From Sphingomonas sp. AOB5 (GTDB lineage: Bacteria; Pseudomonadota; Alphaproteobacteria; Sphingomonadales; Sphingomonadaceae): a stretch of DNA of 64,000 nt. Location: NCBI RefSeq assembly GCF_029433115.1, contig NZ_JARNTV010000004.1, positions 62,001 to 126,000 on the forward strand, in the 5' to 3' direction. The first letter of the stretch is position 1; the number at the start of each line of letters is the position of its first letter. The position numbers were made by a program, and so were the translations under genes. The notes beneath the pieces were generated by a model that made no database searches, was not told the DNA's origin, and saw only the letters and a list, made by a program, of their open reading frames with translations. Below are positions 1 through 10,509 of the stretch, piece by piece.

Positions 1-751
1 CGCGGACATAGGGGATTGCGGTATAAGCGCCGCCAAAGGTCAGCAGCCCGCCTTTCAGCCCGGCGATAAACAAAGCGGCGAGCGTCACCGGCGCGGGAGC
101 CATTTGCGGCATCCCGCTCTCGGTCACGACGCCCGGCACGAGCAGCCATGCGGTGACAGCCGCGAGGGCGAGCACGATCGCGATCAGGGCAGGCCGCGAC
201 GCGGCATAGGCCAGCCCGCCTGCCGCCAGCGGAATCCAGAAAGGGACGCCGATCAGCGTCGCGATCAGGCTGGCGGCGGCGATCACGCCCAGCCAGCGAT
301 CCTCGATCACATGCTGTCCGATCCGCACGACCGCACGCAGGATGATCGCCAGCACCACGATCTGCACGCCCAGCAGCACACCGGTCAGCCCGGCATCGCC
401 TGCGATCCACGTCACATAGAGCCATCCCGCCGCCAGCATCAGCACCAGCCCGGGCAGCATGAAGCCGATTCCGGCCAGCAATCCGCCGATCCGGCCCCGC
501 GCGATCATGCCCAGATGGACGCACAACTCATGTGCTTCCGGCCCCGGCAGCACCTGCAGCACCGCGAGCAGCCGGTTGAACCGCGCGGAGTCGATCCAGC
601 GTTCCTCCTCGACCAGCGCCTGCCGTAGCATCGCGATCTGCGCGACCGGCCCGCCGAATGCGAGCGCGCCGAAGCGCAGGAATTTGAGGAACAGCGCGAT
701 CAGGCTGAGCTGCGGCGGCTTGGTATCGGTCAGGTTCGGATCGGCAGTCAT
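1..751 (-). CDS. chrA: Chromate transporter ChrA, N-terminal part (runs off the left edge)
   Basis: An open frame starts at the ATG at 751 and reads 250 codons to the window edge with no stop. It is rich in hydrophobic segments. An FGGP motif lies at residues 32-35 in the first helix, and a matching FGGAY motif at about 239-243 opens the second half, as expected for the two-domain CHR family, which moves chromate or related oxyanions across the inner membrane. An earlier ATG at 759 is followed at once by a stop, so 751 is the start. It is divergent from lysK across about 170 bases. The substrate is inferred from family only. Confidence 0.85.
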   Translation of the reverse strand, partial: MTADPNLTDTKPPQLSLIALFLKFLRFGALAFGGPVAQIAMLRQALVEEERWIDSARFNRLLAVLQVLPGPEAHELCVHLGMIARGRIGGLLAGIGFMLPGLVLMLAAGWLYVTWIAGDAGLTGVLLGVQIVVLAIILRAVVRIGQHVIEDRWLGVIAAASLIATLIGVPFWIPLAAGGLAYAASRPALIAIVLALAAVTAWLLVPGVVTESGMPQMAPAPVTLAALFIAGLKGGLLTFGGAYTAIPYVR

Positions 752-922
752 CGTCACATATGCTCCCTTCGCCGCAGGCGCGACGGATGGAGCGGACTTG
801 GACGGATGCCGTCTGAACGGGCGTCCGCATCGGCCCGTTGCGGCCCACATCGCCGCGCGGGACAGGCAAAGTCAATGGCCCGCTTTGCTCCCGGCGCATC
901 TCTTCGCTAGTGCGGCATCACC

Positions 923-2503
923 ATGACCGACAAGCAAGCCCTCCGCGCCGCCGCACTCGAATCCAAGGCCTGGCCTTACGAAGAGGCGCGCAAGCTGCTG
1001 AAACGCTATCCGGATGGCGCGCCGGCCAAGGGTCATGTGCTGTTCGAGACCGGTTACGGCCCCTCGGGCCTGCCGCATATCGGCACCTTCAACGAAGTGC
1101 TGCGCACGACGATGGTCCGCCGTGCGTTCGAAGCGATGTCGGATATTCCGACCCGCCTGATCGCGTTCAGCGACGATATGGACGGGCTGCGCAAGGTGCC
1201 GGACAATGTGCCGAACGGCGACATGCTGGCGCAGTATATCGGCCATCCGCTGACGACGGTGCCCGATCCGTTCGGCAAGTTCGAAAGCTTCGCGCATCAC
1301 AACAATGCGATGCTGCGCGACTTCCTCGATCGCTTCGGCTTCGAGTATGAATTCGTCTCGTCGACCGACTATTATGGATCGGGCAAGTTCGACGACGCGC
1401 TCCGCGGCGTGCTGCGCCACTATCAGGGCATCATGGATGTGATGCTGCCGACGCTGCGTGCCGAGCGTCAGGCGACCTATTCGCCGGTGCTGCCGGTCAG
1501 CCCGAAGACCGGCATCGTGCTGCAGGTGCCGATCGAGGTGCTGGATTCCGAGACGGGGATGATCGCGTTCACCGACTCCGATGGCGAACGGATCGAGCAG
1601 ACCATCCTTGGCGGCAAGGCCAAGCTGCAATGGAAGGCCGACTGGGCGATGCGCTGGGTTGCGCTCGGCGTCGATTACGAGATGGCGGGCAAGGACCTGA
1701 TCGACTCGGTGATCCAGTCGGGCAAGATCGCACGCGTGCTGGGCGGTCGCCCGCCCGAGGGGTTCAATTACGAGCTGTTCCTCGACGCCAAGGGCGAGAA
1801 GATCTCGAAGACCAAGGGCAATGGCCTCTCGATCGAGCAATGGCTGACCTATGGCCCCGATGAGAGCCTCGCCTTCTACATCTATCGCGAGCCGAAAAAG
1901 GCCAAGGCGCTGCACCTTGGCCTGATCCCGCGCGCAGTGGACGATTACTGGCAGTTCCGCGGCAATTACGGCAGCCAGGAGATCGCCCAGCAGCTCGGCA
2001 ATCCGGTCCACCATATCCATAACGGCCCGCCGCCGGCCGAGACGCTGCCGGTCACCTTCGGCCTGCTGCTCAATCTGGTCGGCGTGATGGGCGAGGCGAC
2101 CAGGGATCAGGTCTGGGGCTATCTCGCCAACTACGTGCCCGATGCGACGCCCGAGAAGTGGCCCGCGCTCGATGCGCTGATCGGCTATGCGATCGCCTAT
2201 GTCCGCGACGTGGCCGAAAAGCCGGTCCGCCGCGCGCCTGCGGGCGTCGAGGTGGAGGCGCTGCAGGATCTCGACGGCCAGCTCGCTGCGCTGGACGAGG
2301 ATGCCGATGCCGAGGCGATCCAGAACATCGTCTACGAAATCGGCAAGGAGCGCTTCGGCAAGGAAGCGCTGCGCGACTGGTTCAAGACGCTGTACGAGAC
2401 GTTGCTCGGCACCTCGCAAGGGCCGCGCATGGGCAGCTTCATCGCGCTGTACGGCGTGGCGAACAGCCGCAAGCTGATCGCCGAGGCGCTCGCCAGGGCA
2501 TGA
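923..2503 (+). CDS. lysK: Lysyl-tRNA synthetase, class I
   Basis: A 526-residue cytoplasmic enzyme that charges tRNA-Lys. It is the class I (archaeal-type) LysRS used by many alphaproteobacteria instead of the class II LysS. The HIGH signature appears as HIGT at residues 52-55 and the KMSKS loop as KISKTKGN near residue 293. Between them lies the Rossmann catalytic core, and the C-terminal part is helical as in the family. Length is typical. The stop TGA overlaps the nhaA start (ATGA), suggesting coupled translation of the two genes. Confidence 0.95.
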   Translation: MTDKQALRAAALESKAWPYEEARKLLKRYPDGAPAKGHVLFETGYGPSGLPHIGTFNEVLRTTMVRRAFEAMSDIPTRLIAFSDDMDGLRKVPDNVPNGDMLAQYIGHPLTTVPDPFGKFESFAHHNNAMLRDFLDRFGFEYEFVSSTDYYGSGKFDDALRGVLRHYQGIMDVMLPTLRAERQATYSPVLPVSPKTGIVLQVPIEVLDSETGMIAFTDSDGERIEQTILGGKAKLQWKADWAMRWVALGVDYEMAGKDLIDSVIQSGKIARVLGGRPPEGFNYELFLDAKGEKISKTKGNGLSIEQWLTYGPDESLAFYIYREPKKAKALHLGLIPRAVDDYWQFRGNYGSQEIAQQLGNPVHHIHNGPPPAETLPVTFGLLLNLVGVMGEATRDQVWGYLANYVPDATPEKWPALDALIGYAIAYVRDVAEKPVRRAPAGVEVEALQDLDGQLAALDEDADAEAIQNIVYEIGKERFGKEALRDWFKTLYETLLGTSQGPRMGSFIALYGVANSRKLIAEALARA

Positions 2504-3651
2504 TCCGCCGCTTCCGCCACGGCATATCCGCTTTCGTCCGGAGCGAAGCGGCGGGCGGGATCGTGCTGATGGCGGCATCGGCGGCGGCGCTGGTCGCCGC
2601 CAATTCGCCGCTCGCGGACAGTTATTTCCACGCGATTCACGCGGTGACGGGACCGGTCATCGCGCCCGCACACGGCCCGATGACGGTGCATCTGTGGATC
2701 AACGACGCGCTGATGGCCGTGTTCTTCCTGCTCGTCGGACTCGAGATCAAGGGCGAGTTCTCCGGCGGACGGCTGGCGACATGGGAGCAGCGCCGCTTGC
2801 CGGTGCTGGCTGCTGCGGCGGGTATGATGGTCCCCGCCGCGATCTATCTTGGCGTCACGGCGTCGTCACCCGGCCTGTCGAATGGGTGGGCGGTGCCCGC
2901 CGCGACCGACATCGCCTTTGCCATGGGCGTGCTGGCGATCCTCGGGCCGCGCGTGCCGGCGTCGCTCAAGCTGCTGCTCGTCACCATCGCCATCGTCGAC
3001 GATATGGGCGCGGTGGCGATCATCGCCATCGCCTATACCGCGCATCTCGACTTGCCCGCGCTGGCGGGCGCGGGACTGGTGCTCGCCGCGATGTTCGGCC
3101 TGGCCCGGTTCCGCGTGGTGCGGCTGGTGCCCTATCTGATGCTCGCGGCATTGCTCTGGTATCTGGTCTTCCTCTCGGGTGTGCACGCCACCATCGCGGG
3201 TGTGGCGGCGGCGATGGCGATCCCCGAAGCGGCGCGGCACCGGCTGGAGGGCATACTCAACCCCTGGGTCGCGTTCCTCATCGTGCCGCTGTTCGGTTTC
3301 GCCAATGCGGGCGTATCGCTGGCGGGGATGAGCCCGGCGATCCTGTTCGCGCCATTGCCTCTGGCGATTGCACTGGGGCTGTTCGCGGGGAAGCAGATCG
3401 GCATCTTCGGCAGCATCTGGCTGGCCGCGAAGGCGCGCTTCGCTGCGCCGCCTGCGGGTGCGAGCTGGGCTCAGGTCTATGGCATGGCGCTGCTCGCGGG
3501 CATCGGCTTCACTATGAGCCTGTTCATCGGCGGTCTGGCCTTTCCCGGCCGGCCCGAGCTGGTCGACGAAGTGAAGATCGGCGTGCTCGGCGGATCCTTG
3601 CTCTCGGCGCTGGCCGGGTTCGCGGTGTTGCGCTTCGCGGCGAAAGGCTGA
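2500..3651 (+). CDS. nhaA: Na+/H+ antiporter NhaA
   Basis: A 383-residue inner-membrane antiporter that expels Na+ or Li+ in exchange for protons. It has about twelve hydrophobic segments. The essential aspartates of the family are present: one in ATDIAFA at about residue 137 (helix IV region) and a pair in IVDDMGA at about residues 167-168 (helix V region). The ATG at 2500 was chosen over upstream in-frame starts because it overlaps the lysK stop by four bases and gives the normal length. The gene ends 4 bases before the stop of the convergent MFS gene. Confidence 0.95.
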   Translation: MIRRFRHGISAFVRSEAAGGIVLMAASAAALVAANSPLADSYFHAIHAVTGPVIAPAHGPMTVHLWINDALMAVFFLLVGLEIKGEFSGGRLATWEQRRLPVLAAAAGMMVPAAIYLGVTASSPGLSNGWAVPAATDIAFAMGVLAILGPRVPASLKLLLVTIAIVDDMGAVAIIAIAYTAHLDLPALAGAGLVLAAMFGLARFRVVRLVPYLMLAALLWYLVFLSGVHATIAGVAAAMAIPEAARHRLEGILNPWVAFLIVPLFGFANAGVSLAGMSPAILFAPLPLAIALGLFAGKQIGIFGSIWLAAKARFAAPPAGASWAQVYGMALLAGIGFTMSLFIGGLAFPGRPELVDEVKIGVLGGSLLSALAGFAVLRFAAKG

Positions 3652-3655
3652 CCCT

Positions 3656-4882
3656 TCAACAGCAGGCGGCGGGTGCCGGCACCCGATCGCGCTTCTCCGC
3701 CCATATCGCCACGCCGCAGATCGCCAGACCGCCCAGCGCCAGCAGCGCGCCGACCCATCCGGTCGAAGTCCAGCCATAGCCCGCGGCAATGGCCATCCCG
3801 CCCAGCCACGGGCCCAGCGCGTTGGCGGTGTTGAACGCAGAATGGTTGAGCGCGGCCGCCAGCGCTTGCGCCTCGCCCGCCACGTCCATCAGTCGCGTCT
3901 GCAGCACCGGGCCCAACGACCCGGCAAAGCCGATCGCGAACACGTTGAGGCTGAGCGACCAGATATTGCCCGCGGTGAAGGGATAGAGCGCCAGCATCGC
4001 CGCGCTGCTGGTCAGCAGGATCGCCGCGGTCGGCATCAGCGCCCTGTCGGCGAAGCGCGGCACGATCAGATTGCCTGCGGTCATGCCCATCCCGAAGATC
4101 GCCAGCACCACCGGGATCATGCCGGCCGAGGCATGGGTCACCTCCAGCATGGTCGAGGCGACATAGGTGTAGACGCAGAACATGCCGCCAAAGCCGATGG
4201 CGCTGATCCCGAGCGTCAGCCACACCTGTCCGTTGGCGAGTGCCGCCAGTTCGCGCAGCGGATTGACGGTGCGGTCGGCCGCGTCGCGCGGGGCAAAGGC
4301 CCAGACCAGCGCCACCGTCAGCAGCGAAAGCACCGCAACCACGCCGAAGCCCCAGCGCCAGCCCACCGCCTGCCCCAGCCAGTTGGCCAGCGGCACGCCG
4401 ATCACCGTGGCGATCGTCAGCCCCAGCAGCACGCGTCCCACCGCCTGCGATCGCTGGTTGACCGGTACCAGGCTGGCCGCGACCAGCGCCGCGATCCCGA
4501 AATAGGCCCCGTGCGGCAGGCCGCTCAGGAAACGGAACACCAGCATCCACTCATAGCTTGGCGCCAGCGCGCTCAGGCCGTTGAACAGCGCGAACATGCC
4601 CATCAGCACGATCAGCAGCACCCGGCGCGACATGCGCGCGCCCATCACCGCCAGCAAGGGCGCGCCGATAACCACGCCCAGCGCATAGGCGCTGATCACA
4701 TGCCCCGCGGTCGGCGCGTCGATATGCAGCCCGTCCGCGAAATAGGGCAGCAGGCTCATCGTCGCGAATTCGGTGGTGCCGATGGCGAACCCGCCCATGG
4801 CCAGCGCGAAATGAACGAGCGCGACCGGGGTGGCGCGGGGAGCAGCAGCGGGGGATTGCATGGTTTGCAAGTGGTGCTGCAC
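3656..4882 (-). CDS. MFS transporter, DHA1 family (AraJ/YdhP-like)
   Basis: A 408-residue protein with twelve predicted membrane segments. Loop motifs are typical of the drug:H+ antiporter-1 branch, including GTTEF in helix 1 and a basic loop (GARMSRR) between helices 2 and 3. Homologues such as AraJ, YdhP and PbuE export drugs, sugars or purines, and the substrate here cannot be read from sequence. The C terminus ends in two adjacent cysteines. A second start, seven codons in (MQSPAAAP), is equally possible. It is convergent with nhaA. Confidence 0.8.
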   Translation of the reverse strand: MQHHLQTMQSPAAAPRATPVALVHFALAMGGFAIGTTEFATMSLLPYFADGLHIDAPTAGHVISAYALGVVIGAPLLAVMGARMSRRVLLIVLMGMFALFNGLSALAPSYEWMLVFRFLSGLPHGAYFGIAALVAASLVPVNQRSQAVGRVLLGLTIATVIGVPLANWLGQAVGWRWGFGVVAVLSLLTVALVWAFAPRDAADRTVNPLRELAALANGQVWLTLGISAIGFGGMFCVYTYVASTMLEVTHASAGMIPVVLAIFGMGMTAGNLIVPRFADRALMPTAAILLTSSAAMLALYPFTAGNIWSLSLNVFAIGFAGSLGPVLQTRLMDVAGEAQALAAALNHSAFNTANALGPWLGGMAIAAGYGWTSTGWVGALLALGGLAICGVAIWAEKRDRVPAPAACC

Positions 4883-4942
4883 CGCAGCATCGTCAATTGC
4901 CGAGGCTGGGTCCGCGGATGCGGCACGTGCAATCGCGGCGCC

Positions 4943-5491
4943 TCAGCGCCCGAAATCGACCTCGCCGAACAGGAAATGGCCGGTCTCGCATGAGATCGAG
5001 GCGATGGCCTGTGTCGCGGAAGGCACCTCGAAATCGATGCTGCGCGCCTCCACCCAGCTATAGTCGCCGTCCAGCACCGCCTTGCCGCGTCCGCCCGCCA
5101 CGGTCAGCGTGAAGCGATAGGCCCGGCCCAGCTTCATATTGCCGAAGGTCGATACCGTCTCGATATCGCCCGACTTGCTATGGAGGAAAGCGGGGACCTC
5201 GTCGGGGTCACGATCCTCGTCGTCGAAGCTGCGCACGATGCCGATGTTGACGAACCAGCTCCCGTCCGGTGCCTCCAGCCTGATCCCGGCGGTGGCGCCA
5301 TATTCGCCGCTGTCATAGGCTTCGCGCGGCGTGACCGTCCCGCTCATGCTGAAGTCCGTTCCCGACACCGCACGCTTGATCGCCGAGACGCGCTGGGCCG
5401 GCGTGTCGCAATCATAGTCGATCGTCTGCGCCTGAGCGGAACCGCAAGCGAGCAACGCGATACCAAGCGCCGCGGAAACTGTGCGAATCAT
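4943..5491 (-). CDS. Secreted protein of unknown function, 182 aa
   Basis: The first ~21 residues form a Sec signal peptide with an AQA cleavage site. The mature part is acidic, has cysteines near both ends (YDCD and SCETG) and is probably beta-rich. The C terminus SCETGHFLFGEVDF resembles the C terminus of the next gene on the same strand (GCSLGSFTFSELTP), so the two may be diverged tandem copies. I recognise no catalytic motif. A periplasmic or outer-surface location is inferred from the signal peptide alone. Confidence 0.7.
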   Translation of the reverse strand: MIRTVSAALGIALLACGSAQAQTIDYDCDTPAQRVSAIKRAVSGTDFSMSGTVTPREAYDSGEYGATAGIRLEAPDGSWFVNIGIVRSFDDEDRDPDEVPAFLHSKSGDIETVSTFGNMKLGRAYRFTLTVAGGRGKAVLDGDYSWVEARSIDFEVPSATQAIASISCETGHFLFGEVDFGR

Positions 5492-5571
5492 CGTCCTCTC
5501 CCCTGCGAAGCCAGAATTCGCGATTTCCGGAAGGCGGGCAAGTCAGGCGTGACAGGGGCCTGCCGCAGCCC

Positions 5572-6129
5572 TTAATTCCCGGCCGGGATCGCCGGGGTTA
5601 GCTCCGAGAATGTGAAGGAGCCGAGCGAGCAACCCATCACCGCCGCCGCGCGAGGCAAGGGAGCACTGCGCAGCTTCACCGTGCGGCTGCCGAACCGGGC
5701 CGTTGCCAGCCCCTTTTCGTCGAGGCTGAGCGAGAAGGAGGTTGGCACGCCGGTCTTGAACACGCCGATCTGGTAATAGTCGTGGCGCTTGCCGCCGCGC
5801 AGGCTCACCAGCTCTGCCTCGACGGTTCCGCCAAGGAATTCCTTCTGCCCGCTGACGATCAGATACACGCCGTCGCGGCCATCATAGGACATGATCTGGA
5901 CATAGGCGGAGGCGGCATAGTGGGAGCCCTGCTCCTCTTTGCGCTCGACCTTCAGCCTGCCGGTCACCGCATAAGGCGGGCCGGTCAGCGGCGTGGCGCG
6001 GTGCGGGCCATTGGTCTTGAAATCGGCGCGGCAGGCAAAGTCGTTCGCCGGGGCCGATTGCGGCGCTGCGCCGGTCAGCAGCAGCGCGGCTGCGGCGGCC
6101 AGAAACAAGGCTGGCCGCCGCGTTCGCAT
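5572..6129 (-). CDS. Secreted protein of unknown function, 185 aa
   Basis: The N terminus is a signal peptide (basic start, long Ala/Leu core, probable cleavage before QSAPAND). The mature protein has two cysteines, one near its start (FACRAD) and one in the C-terminal GCSLGSF motif. That motif mirrors the adjacent gene at 4943. The ATG at 6129 shares one base with the etfA stop (TGATG), which suggests coupled translation. A GTG three bases further upstream is an alternative. The function is unknown, and the link with EtfA may only be positional. Confidence 0.65.
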   Translation of the reverse strand: MRTRRPALFLAAAAALLLTGAAPQSAPANDFACRADFKTNGPHRATPLTGPPYAVTGRLKVERKEEQGSHYAASAYVQIMSYDGRDGVYLIVSGQKEFLGGTVEAELVSLRGGKRHDYYQIGVFKTGVPTSFSLSLDEKGLATARFGSRTVKLRSAPLPRAAAVMGCSLGSFTFSELTPAIPAGN

Positions 6130-7058
6130 CACAGCTTTTCGGTGAGTTCCGGGACGACCTTGAACAGGTCGCCGACCAGGCCGTAGTCCGCGACCTGGAA
6201 GATCGGGGCGTCCTCGTCCTTGTTGATGGCGATGATGGTCTTGGAGTCCTTCATGCCTGCCAGATGCTGGATCGCGCCCGAGATACCGACCGCGATATAG
6301 ACTTCCGGTGCGACGATCTTGCCGGTCTGGCCGACCTGATAGTCGTTGGGGACGTAACCGGCGTCCACCGCGGCGCGCGATGCACCCACGGCCGCGCCCA
6401 GCTTGTCCGCCAGCGGCTCGATGATCGAGTGGAAATTCTCGCTGTTCTGCAGCGCGCGGCCGCCCGAGACGATCACCTTGGCCGAAGTCAGCTCGGGGCG
6501 CTCGCTCTTGGCGATCTCGGCCGAGACGAACTTCGAGATGCCGGTGTCCGAAGCACCGCCGACGGCTTCGACGCTGCCCGAACCGCCGGTCGCATCCGCC
6601 TTGGCGAAGGCGGTGCCGCGCACGGTGATCACCAGCTTCTTGTCGCTGGTCTTCACGGTGGCGATGGCGTTGCCGGCATAGATCGGACGCGTGAAGGTAT
6701 CCGCACCTTCCACCGACAGGATGTCGCTGATCTGCATCACGTCGAGCAAAGCAGCGACGCGCGGCGCGATATTCTTGCCGTTCGACGTGGCCGGGAACAG
6801 CACTGCGTCATGATCGGCCATCAGGCTGACGATCAGCGGCGCGACATTCTCGGCCAGCGCATGGCCCAGCGATGCGTCATCGGCGAGGTGAACCTTGCCC
6901 ACGCCCGCGATTCTTGAGGCTTCGTCGGCCACGGCCTTGCAGCCTGCACCGGCGACCAGAAGATGGACCTCGCCCAGCTGCGACGCAGCGGTGACGACGG
7001 CCAGGGTTGCGTCCTTGACGCTCGAATTGTCGTGCTCGACCCAAACCAGCGTCTTCAT
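6129..7058 (-). CDS. etfA: Electron transfer flavoprotein, alpha subunit
   Basis: A 309-residue protein that pairs with EtfB. The FAD heterodimer takes electrons from acyl-CoA and other dehydrogenases and passes them to ETF:ubiquinone oxidoreductase. The C-terminal FAD-binding half carries SGGRALQ, then [13 protein letters not shown] and [11 protein letters not shown], all typical of EtfA, and ends with the DEDAPIF and [10 protein letters not shown] motifs. Length is typical. The start overlaps the etfB stop by four bases (ATGA). Confidence 0.95.
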   Translation of the reverse strand: MKTLVWVEHDNSSVKDATLAVVTAASQLGEVHLLVAGAGCKAVADEASRIAGVGKVHLADDASLGHALAENVAPLIVSLMADHDAVLFPATSNGKNIAPRVAALLDVMQISDILSVEGADTFTRPIYAGNAIATVKTSDKKLVITVRGTAFAKADATGGSGSVEAVGGASDTGISKFVSAEIAKSERPELTSAKVIVSGGRALQNSENFHSIIEPLADKLGAAVGASRAAVDAGYVPNDYQVGQTGKIVAPEVYIAVGISGAIQHLAGMKDSKTIIAINKDEDAPIFQVADYGLVGDLFKVVPELTEKL

Positions 7059-7807
7059 TTCGCCACTCCCAGAGCCTTGAGCTTGCCGACAAGCTCATCC
7101 ACGTCCGCGACCTTCACGCCGGCCGAGCGCTTGGCCGGCTCGACCGTCTTGAGCGTGGTCAGGCGCGGCGAGACGTCGACGCCGTAATCACCGACGGTCT
7201 TCTTCGCGACGGGCTTGCTCTTGGCCTTCATGATGTTCGGCAGCGTCGCATAACGAGGCTCGTTCAGGCGAAGGTCAGTGGTGACGATCGCGGGAATGGC
7301 GAGGTCCACCGTCTCGAGGCCGCCATCGACTTCGCGGGTCACGGCAACGCGGTCGCCGGTCACTTCGACCTTCGATGCGAAGGTGCCCTGCGGCCAGCCC
7401 AGCAGGGCGGCCAGCATCTGGCCGGTCTGGTTGCTGTCGTCGTCGATCGCCTGCTTGCCCAGGATCACCAGACCCGGCTGCTCCTCGTCGCACACCGCCT
7501 TGAGCAGCTTGGCGACGCCCAGCGGCTCCACCTCGTCATCGGTCGCGATCAGGATGGCGCGGTCGGCGCCCATCGCGCGCGCGGTCAGCAGCACGTCCGA
7601 CTCGGCCTTGGCCACGCCGACGGTTACCACGACCACTTCGGTCGCCACGCCCTTTTCCTTCAGGCGCACGGCTTCCTCGATCGCGATCTCGTCGAAAGGG
7701 TTCATGCTCATCTTGACGTTGGCCAGATCGACCCCCGTCCCGTCCGCCTTCACGCGGGGCTTCACATTATAGTCAAGCACCCGCTTGACCGGCACCAGTA
7801 ACTTCAT
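7055..7807 (-). CDS. etfB: Electron transfer flavoprotein, beta subunit
   Basis: A 250-residue partner of EtfA that holds AMP structurally and supplies the docking surface for dehydrogenases. It starts with [10 protein letters not shown], the usual EtfB N terminus. An in-frame ATG three codons upstream (7816) is less likely. The family features [16 protein letters not shown] near residue 40 and [14 protein letters not shown] near residue 125 are intact. It is co-transcribed with etfA, and sucC lies 72 bases upstream on the same strand. Confidence 0.95.
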   Translation of the reverse strand: MKLLVPVKRVLDYNVKPRVKADGTGVDLANVKMSMNPFDEIAIEEAVRLKEKGVATEVVVVTVGVAKAESDVLLTARAMGADRAILIATDDEVEPLGVAKLLKAVCDEEQPGLVILGKQAIDDDSNQTGQMLAALLGWPQGTFASKVEVTGDRVAVTREVDGGLETVDLAIPAIVTTDLRLNEPRYATLPNIMKAKSKPVAKKTVGDYGVDVSPRLTTLKTVEPAKRSAGVKVADVDELVGKLKALGVAK

Positions 7808-7879
7808 TGCATCCACTCCTGTGTCCGAACCGCTCCCGGGGAGGATCGCGGGCCAGCGCCGATGGGCAGGCTTACCCTA

Positions 7880-9079
<1,200 letters not shown>

Positions 9080-9191
9080 GGGGAGCGCCGCCTTCTCTGA
9101 ATAAGGAAATCGGGAGTTGGCCCCGCCTAAAGCACAGCCGGAAACACGAATCCACCCCTGCACTCTCGCGGGTGCAGCATAGCTGGACTAT

Positions 9192-9680
9192 ATGCCCCGA
9201 ATGCACTGGCTGCCCAGCATCGCCCTGTTCCTGTCCACGATCCTCGTGATGGAGGGTGTCGCCTATGTGGCGCACCGCTGGGTGATGCATGGATGGGGCT
9301 GGTTCCTGCACGAAAGCCATCACCGCGACCGGACCGGCATGTTCGAGCTCAACGATCTTTACGCAGTGATCTTTGCGATTCCCTCATTCGTGCTGCTGCT
9401 GGGCGGGGTTCAGCTGGGCTGGTGGCCGGGCTTCACCTGGATCGGGGCGGGCGTCGCGGCCTATGGCGCGATCTATTTCGGCTTCCATGACGTCATCGTC
9501 CACCGCCGCGTGCCGCACCGCTATGTGCCGCGATCGGGCTATATGAAGCGGATCATCCAGGCCCATAGGCTGCATCATGCGGTGCAGGGCAAGCACGGCA
9601 CGGTAAGCTTCGGCTTTCTCTATGCGCCGAAGGCCGAGGTGCTGAAGGCCGAACTCAAGAAGAATCGCGTGGACGCTTGA
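9192..9680 (+). CDS. crtZ: Beta-carotene hydroxylase (CrtZ type)
   Basis: A 162-residue integral-membrane di-iron hydroxylase that adds 3-hydroxyl groups to beta-ionone rings, leading to zeaxanthin. The histidine boxes of the fatty-acid-hydroxylase/CrtZ family are present in order: HRWVMHG (about residue 28), HESHH (about 41), HDVIVHRR (about 100) and HRLHHA (about 127). There are four hydrophobic stretches. The last base of its reading frame overlaps the next gene (TTGA), so the two are probably coupled. Yellow carotenoids such as nostoxanthin are a sphingomonad hallmark, consistent with this gene. Confidence 0.92.
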   Translation: MPRMHWLPSIALFLSTILVMEGVAYVAHRWVMHGWGWFLHESHHRDRTGMFELNDLYAVIFAIPSFVLLLGGVQLGWWPGFTWIGAGVAAYGAIYFGFHDVIVHRRVPHRYVPRSGYMKRIIQAHRLHHAVQGKHGTVSFGFLYAPKAEVLKAELKKNRVDA

Positions 9681-10426
9681 TTACCGACTGGACCTTTTAC
9701 GCCGTCGCCGTTCCCGCAGTGATGCTGGTCGGGCTGTCCAAGGGCGGCTTTACCGGCCTCGGCACCCTGTCGCTGCCGATGATGGCGTTCGTGATCAATC
9801 CGGTGACCGCCGCGGCGATCCTGTTGCCGCTGCTGATCGTGCAGGACGTGGTCGGCGTGTGGGCGTTTCGCAAATCGGTCGACTGGCGGTTGCTCGGCTG
9901 GATGTTTCCCGGCGCCGTCGCCGGAGTCGGGCTGGGTTACTGGTTCGCGGCCAGCGTGTCGGCGTCCGCAGTGATGGCGCTGGTCGGGGTGATCTCGATC
10001 CTGTTCGGCCTGTGGCGGCTGTGGCTCGAACGGCATGCGATGCCGCGCGAGACCGCGGCGATGCCCGAATGGCTCGGCGCGCTGTTCGGCGCAGCCTCGG
10101 GCTTCACCAGCCAGGTCGCCCATGCCGGCCAGCCGCCCTATTCGCTGTGGGTGCTGCCGCGAAAGCTGCCCCCGGCATTGCTGGTGGGCACGACCGCGGT
10201 GTTCTTCGCCGCGGTGAACTGGATCAAGGTCCCGGCCTATTTCGCGCTCGGCCAGTTCACCCGCGCCAATTTGATGACCGCAGGCGCGCTGTTGCCGGTG
10301 GCGATTATCTCGACTTTTGCCGGGGTGTGGCTGGTGCGGCGGATCGACGCGGCGCGCTTCTACACCGCGATCTACTGGCTGATGGTGCTGGTCGGCGTCG
10401 CGCTGATCTGGGAAGCCGCCTTTTAG
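9677..10426 (+). CDS. Sulfite exporter TauE/SafE family permease
   Basis: A 249-residue membrane protein with about eight hydrophobic helices. It carries the LVGLSKGGFTGLG motif near residue 18 and a second, degenerate half with GFTSQVAHAGQPP near residue 140, as in TauE/SafE (DUF81) permeases that move sulfite, sulfoacetate or other small anions. The start is a TTG overlapping the crtZ stop by four bases, and no better upstream start exists in frame. The substrate is unknown. It is followed by a 75-base inverted repeat shared with the convergent prs gene. Confidence 0.85.
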   Translation: MITDWTFYAVAVPAVMLVGLSKGGFTGLGTLSLPMMAFVINPVTAAAILLPLLIVQDVVGVWAFRKSVDWRLLGWMFPGAVAGVGLGYWFAASVSASAVMALVGVISILFGLWRLWLERHAMPRETAAMPEWLGALFGAASGFTSQVAHAGQPPYSLWVLPRKLPPALLVGTTAVFFAAVNWIKVPAYFALGQFTRANLMTAGALLPVAIISTFAGVWLVRRIDAARFYTAIYWLMVLVGVALIWEAAF

Positions 10427-10431
10427 CGACT

Positions 10432-10506
10432 TGTGCTCCGGCGAAGGCCGGAGCCCTGGCCACCACTCCCTTCGATCTCCAAAGCTCCGGCCTTCGCCGG
10501 AGCACA
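10432..10506. repeat. Dispersed inverted repeat, copy 1
   Basis: Perfect 23-base arms (10432-10454 and 10484-10506) with core GCTCCGGCGAAGGCCGGAGC, separated by 29 bases. The same arms recur at 17700 and 28081. This copy sits between two convergent gene ends, where it could act as a bidirectional terminator or a REP-like element. No poly-T tract follows. Confidence 0.85.
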
Positions 10507-10509
10507 GCG

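Noticed and set aside
872..2578. Long antisense frame of 568 codons over lysK
   Set aside because: Composition is His/Arg/Asp/Gln-rich, as expected for the shadow of a GC-rich gene. lysK has all class I LysRS motifs.
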